The notes under the pieces: model-generated
What the model was told of the DNA's origin: nothing
The model's input: the letters and a program-made list of their open reading frames with translations, nothing else
Databases searched by the model: none
Translations under genes and position numbers: made by a program
In this document: piece after piece, positions 6,014 through 6,578 of the stretch
Position numbering within the stretch: the first letter of the stretch is position 1
Layout of the letters: each line of letters opens with the position of its first letter
Assembly: GCA_023301645.1 (NCBI GenBank)
Contig: JALZUH010000113.1
Location: 1-6,578, forward strand
Direction of reading: 5' to 3'
Origin: Akkermansiaceae bacterium
GTDB lineage: Bacteria > Verrucomicrobiota > Verrucomicrobiia > Verrucomicrobiales > Akkermansiaceae
Length of the DNA stretch: 6,578 nt

Positions 6014-6578
6014 GTGCCGAGCCCGTTATCACCTACCTGCGCAAACTGCAGGCTCAGGGGCGCAGCCATATTAGCATCGACGACGAGGCGAGACAGATTT
6101 TACGCAAGTTCTACCAGCGCGCTCTAGGCAAGCCAGTAGCAAGTCCTACCCCAGTAGCAACTAAGCCTCTTACCCAAGCTCAACAAACGGCGGTAACAGA
6201 AAGCCTCCTGACAACACCTAAGCAAGCAGTAGAGACAAGCCCGCCGTCAGCAAGCCCAGACACCGCCGACCCGATCACCTACTCGTCTCATACCCCTGCC
6301 GATAAGCTCACAGAGCTCAAGAGCTACACTACGCGATTCCCTGCTGCTAAGGCACTCGGCACATTACGCCAGACTATGGTATTCTCCTCAGGTGCGGCTG
6401 ACGCGGAAGTCATGATTGTCGGTGAGGCTCCAGGATTCGATGACGAGCGTCTAGGTGAGCCCTTTATCGGCAAAGCAGGCCAGAAGCTTACAGGCATCCT
6501 ACAGGCCATGGGTATCAAGCGAGAAGACTGCTACCTCACTAATCTCGTCAAATATCGTCCCGCTAGTGCAAACCAGAC
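6004..6578 (+). CDS. udg: Uracil-DNA glycosylase, family 4-like (partial, C-terminus beyond right edge)
   Basis: 191 codons are visible. The superfamily core is plain: VMIVGEAPGFDDE with GEAPG at 140-144 (motif A, activating the water that attacks uracil), GEPFIGKAG (151-159), then LTGILQAMGIKRED and YLTNLVKYRP (177-186). This is the family 4 / phage SPO1 polymerase-related UDG pattern, and the enzyme would remove uracil from DNA in base-excision repair. The C-terminal HPS-type motif is off the edge. Residues 1-42 are a helical N-terminal region, and about 43-98 are a Pro/Thr/Ala/Ser-rich linker, longer than in compact family 4 enzymes. Typical members hold a 4Fe-4S cluster with an N-terminal CxxC and a Cys in VKC. 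Here the matching places read TTRF (109-112) and VKY (182-184), and the only visible Cys is Cys176. The frame is closed upstream by TGA at 5998. Both ATG 6004 and ATG 6010 are possible starts; 6010 overlaps the small upstream ORF as ATGA. I list the first. Confidence 0.88.
   Translation, partial: MSMSAEPVITYLRKLQAQGRSHISIDDEARQILRKFYQRALGKPVASPTPVATKPLTQAQQTAVTESLLTTPKQAVETSPPSASPDTADPITYSSHTPADKLTELKSYTTRFPAAKALGTLRQTMVFSSGAADAEVMIVGEAPGFDDERLGEPFIGKAGQKLTGILQAMGIKREDCYLTNLVKYRPASANQ

Noticed and set aside
5716..6069. Minus-strand open frame of 117 codons overlapping the htrA N-terminus and the udg start.
   Set aside because: It runs out of frame through the well-supported htrA start and antisense to the udg start. 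Its translation shows no signal, domain or sensible composition.

Overview
The window looks like chromosomal DNA of a Gram-negative bacterium of moderate GC. The best guess is the Verrucomicrobiota (PVC group). This rests on the gene set (a signal-peptide-bearing MotA/TolQ/ExbB protein followed by two ExbD proteins and a long secreted TPR protein), on the near absence of Shine-Dalgarno sequences, and on the divergent family-4-like uracil-DNA glycosylase. The assignment is inference from protein flavour; no rRNA or other phylogenetic marker is present.

Layout. Everything from the left edge to about 5.8 kb is read from the minus strand, so transcription runs right to left. First comes a membrane-anchored HtrA/DegP-type serine protease with two PDZ domains (5822 to 4332). 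A 269-bp gap follows, holding a hairpin just after htrA, a good sigma70-like promoter and a pair of near-identical 14-bp repeats. Then come an ExbB/TolQ-type proton-channel subunit (4062 to 3289), a 121-bp spacer with a long inverted repeat and -10-like elements, ExbD-1 (3167 to 2715), ExbD-2 (2694 to 2227), an intrinsic terminator (2184 to 2214), and a large secreted TPR-repeat protein that starts at 2111 and runs off the left edge (703 codons visible). On the plus strand, after a 181-bp divergent region, a possible 25-codon lipoprotein-like ORF (5936 to 6013) overlaps the start of a family-4-like uracil-DNA glycosylase that runs off the right edge.

How the parts fit. ExbB plus two different ExbDs would form a proton-motive-force-driven inner-membrane motor of the Tol/Ton/Mot class. 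No TonB, TolA, TolB or Pal gene is in the window. The adjacent exported TPR protein is the obvious candidate periplasmic partner, a role comparable in outline to CpoB/YbgF next to Tol-Pal, but the partnership is inferred from position only. HtrA is a separate transcription unit for envelope protein quality control. The glycosylase is unrelated DNA repair. No mobile element, CRISPR array, tRNA or rRNA was seen.
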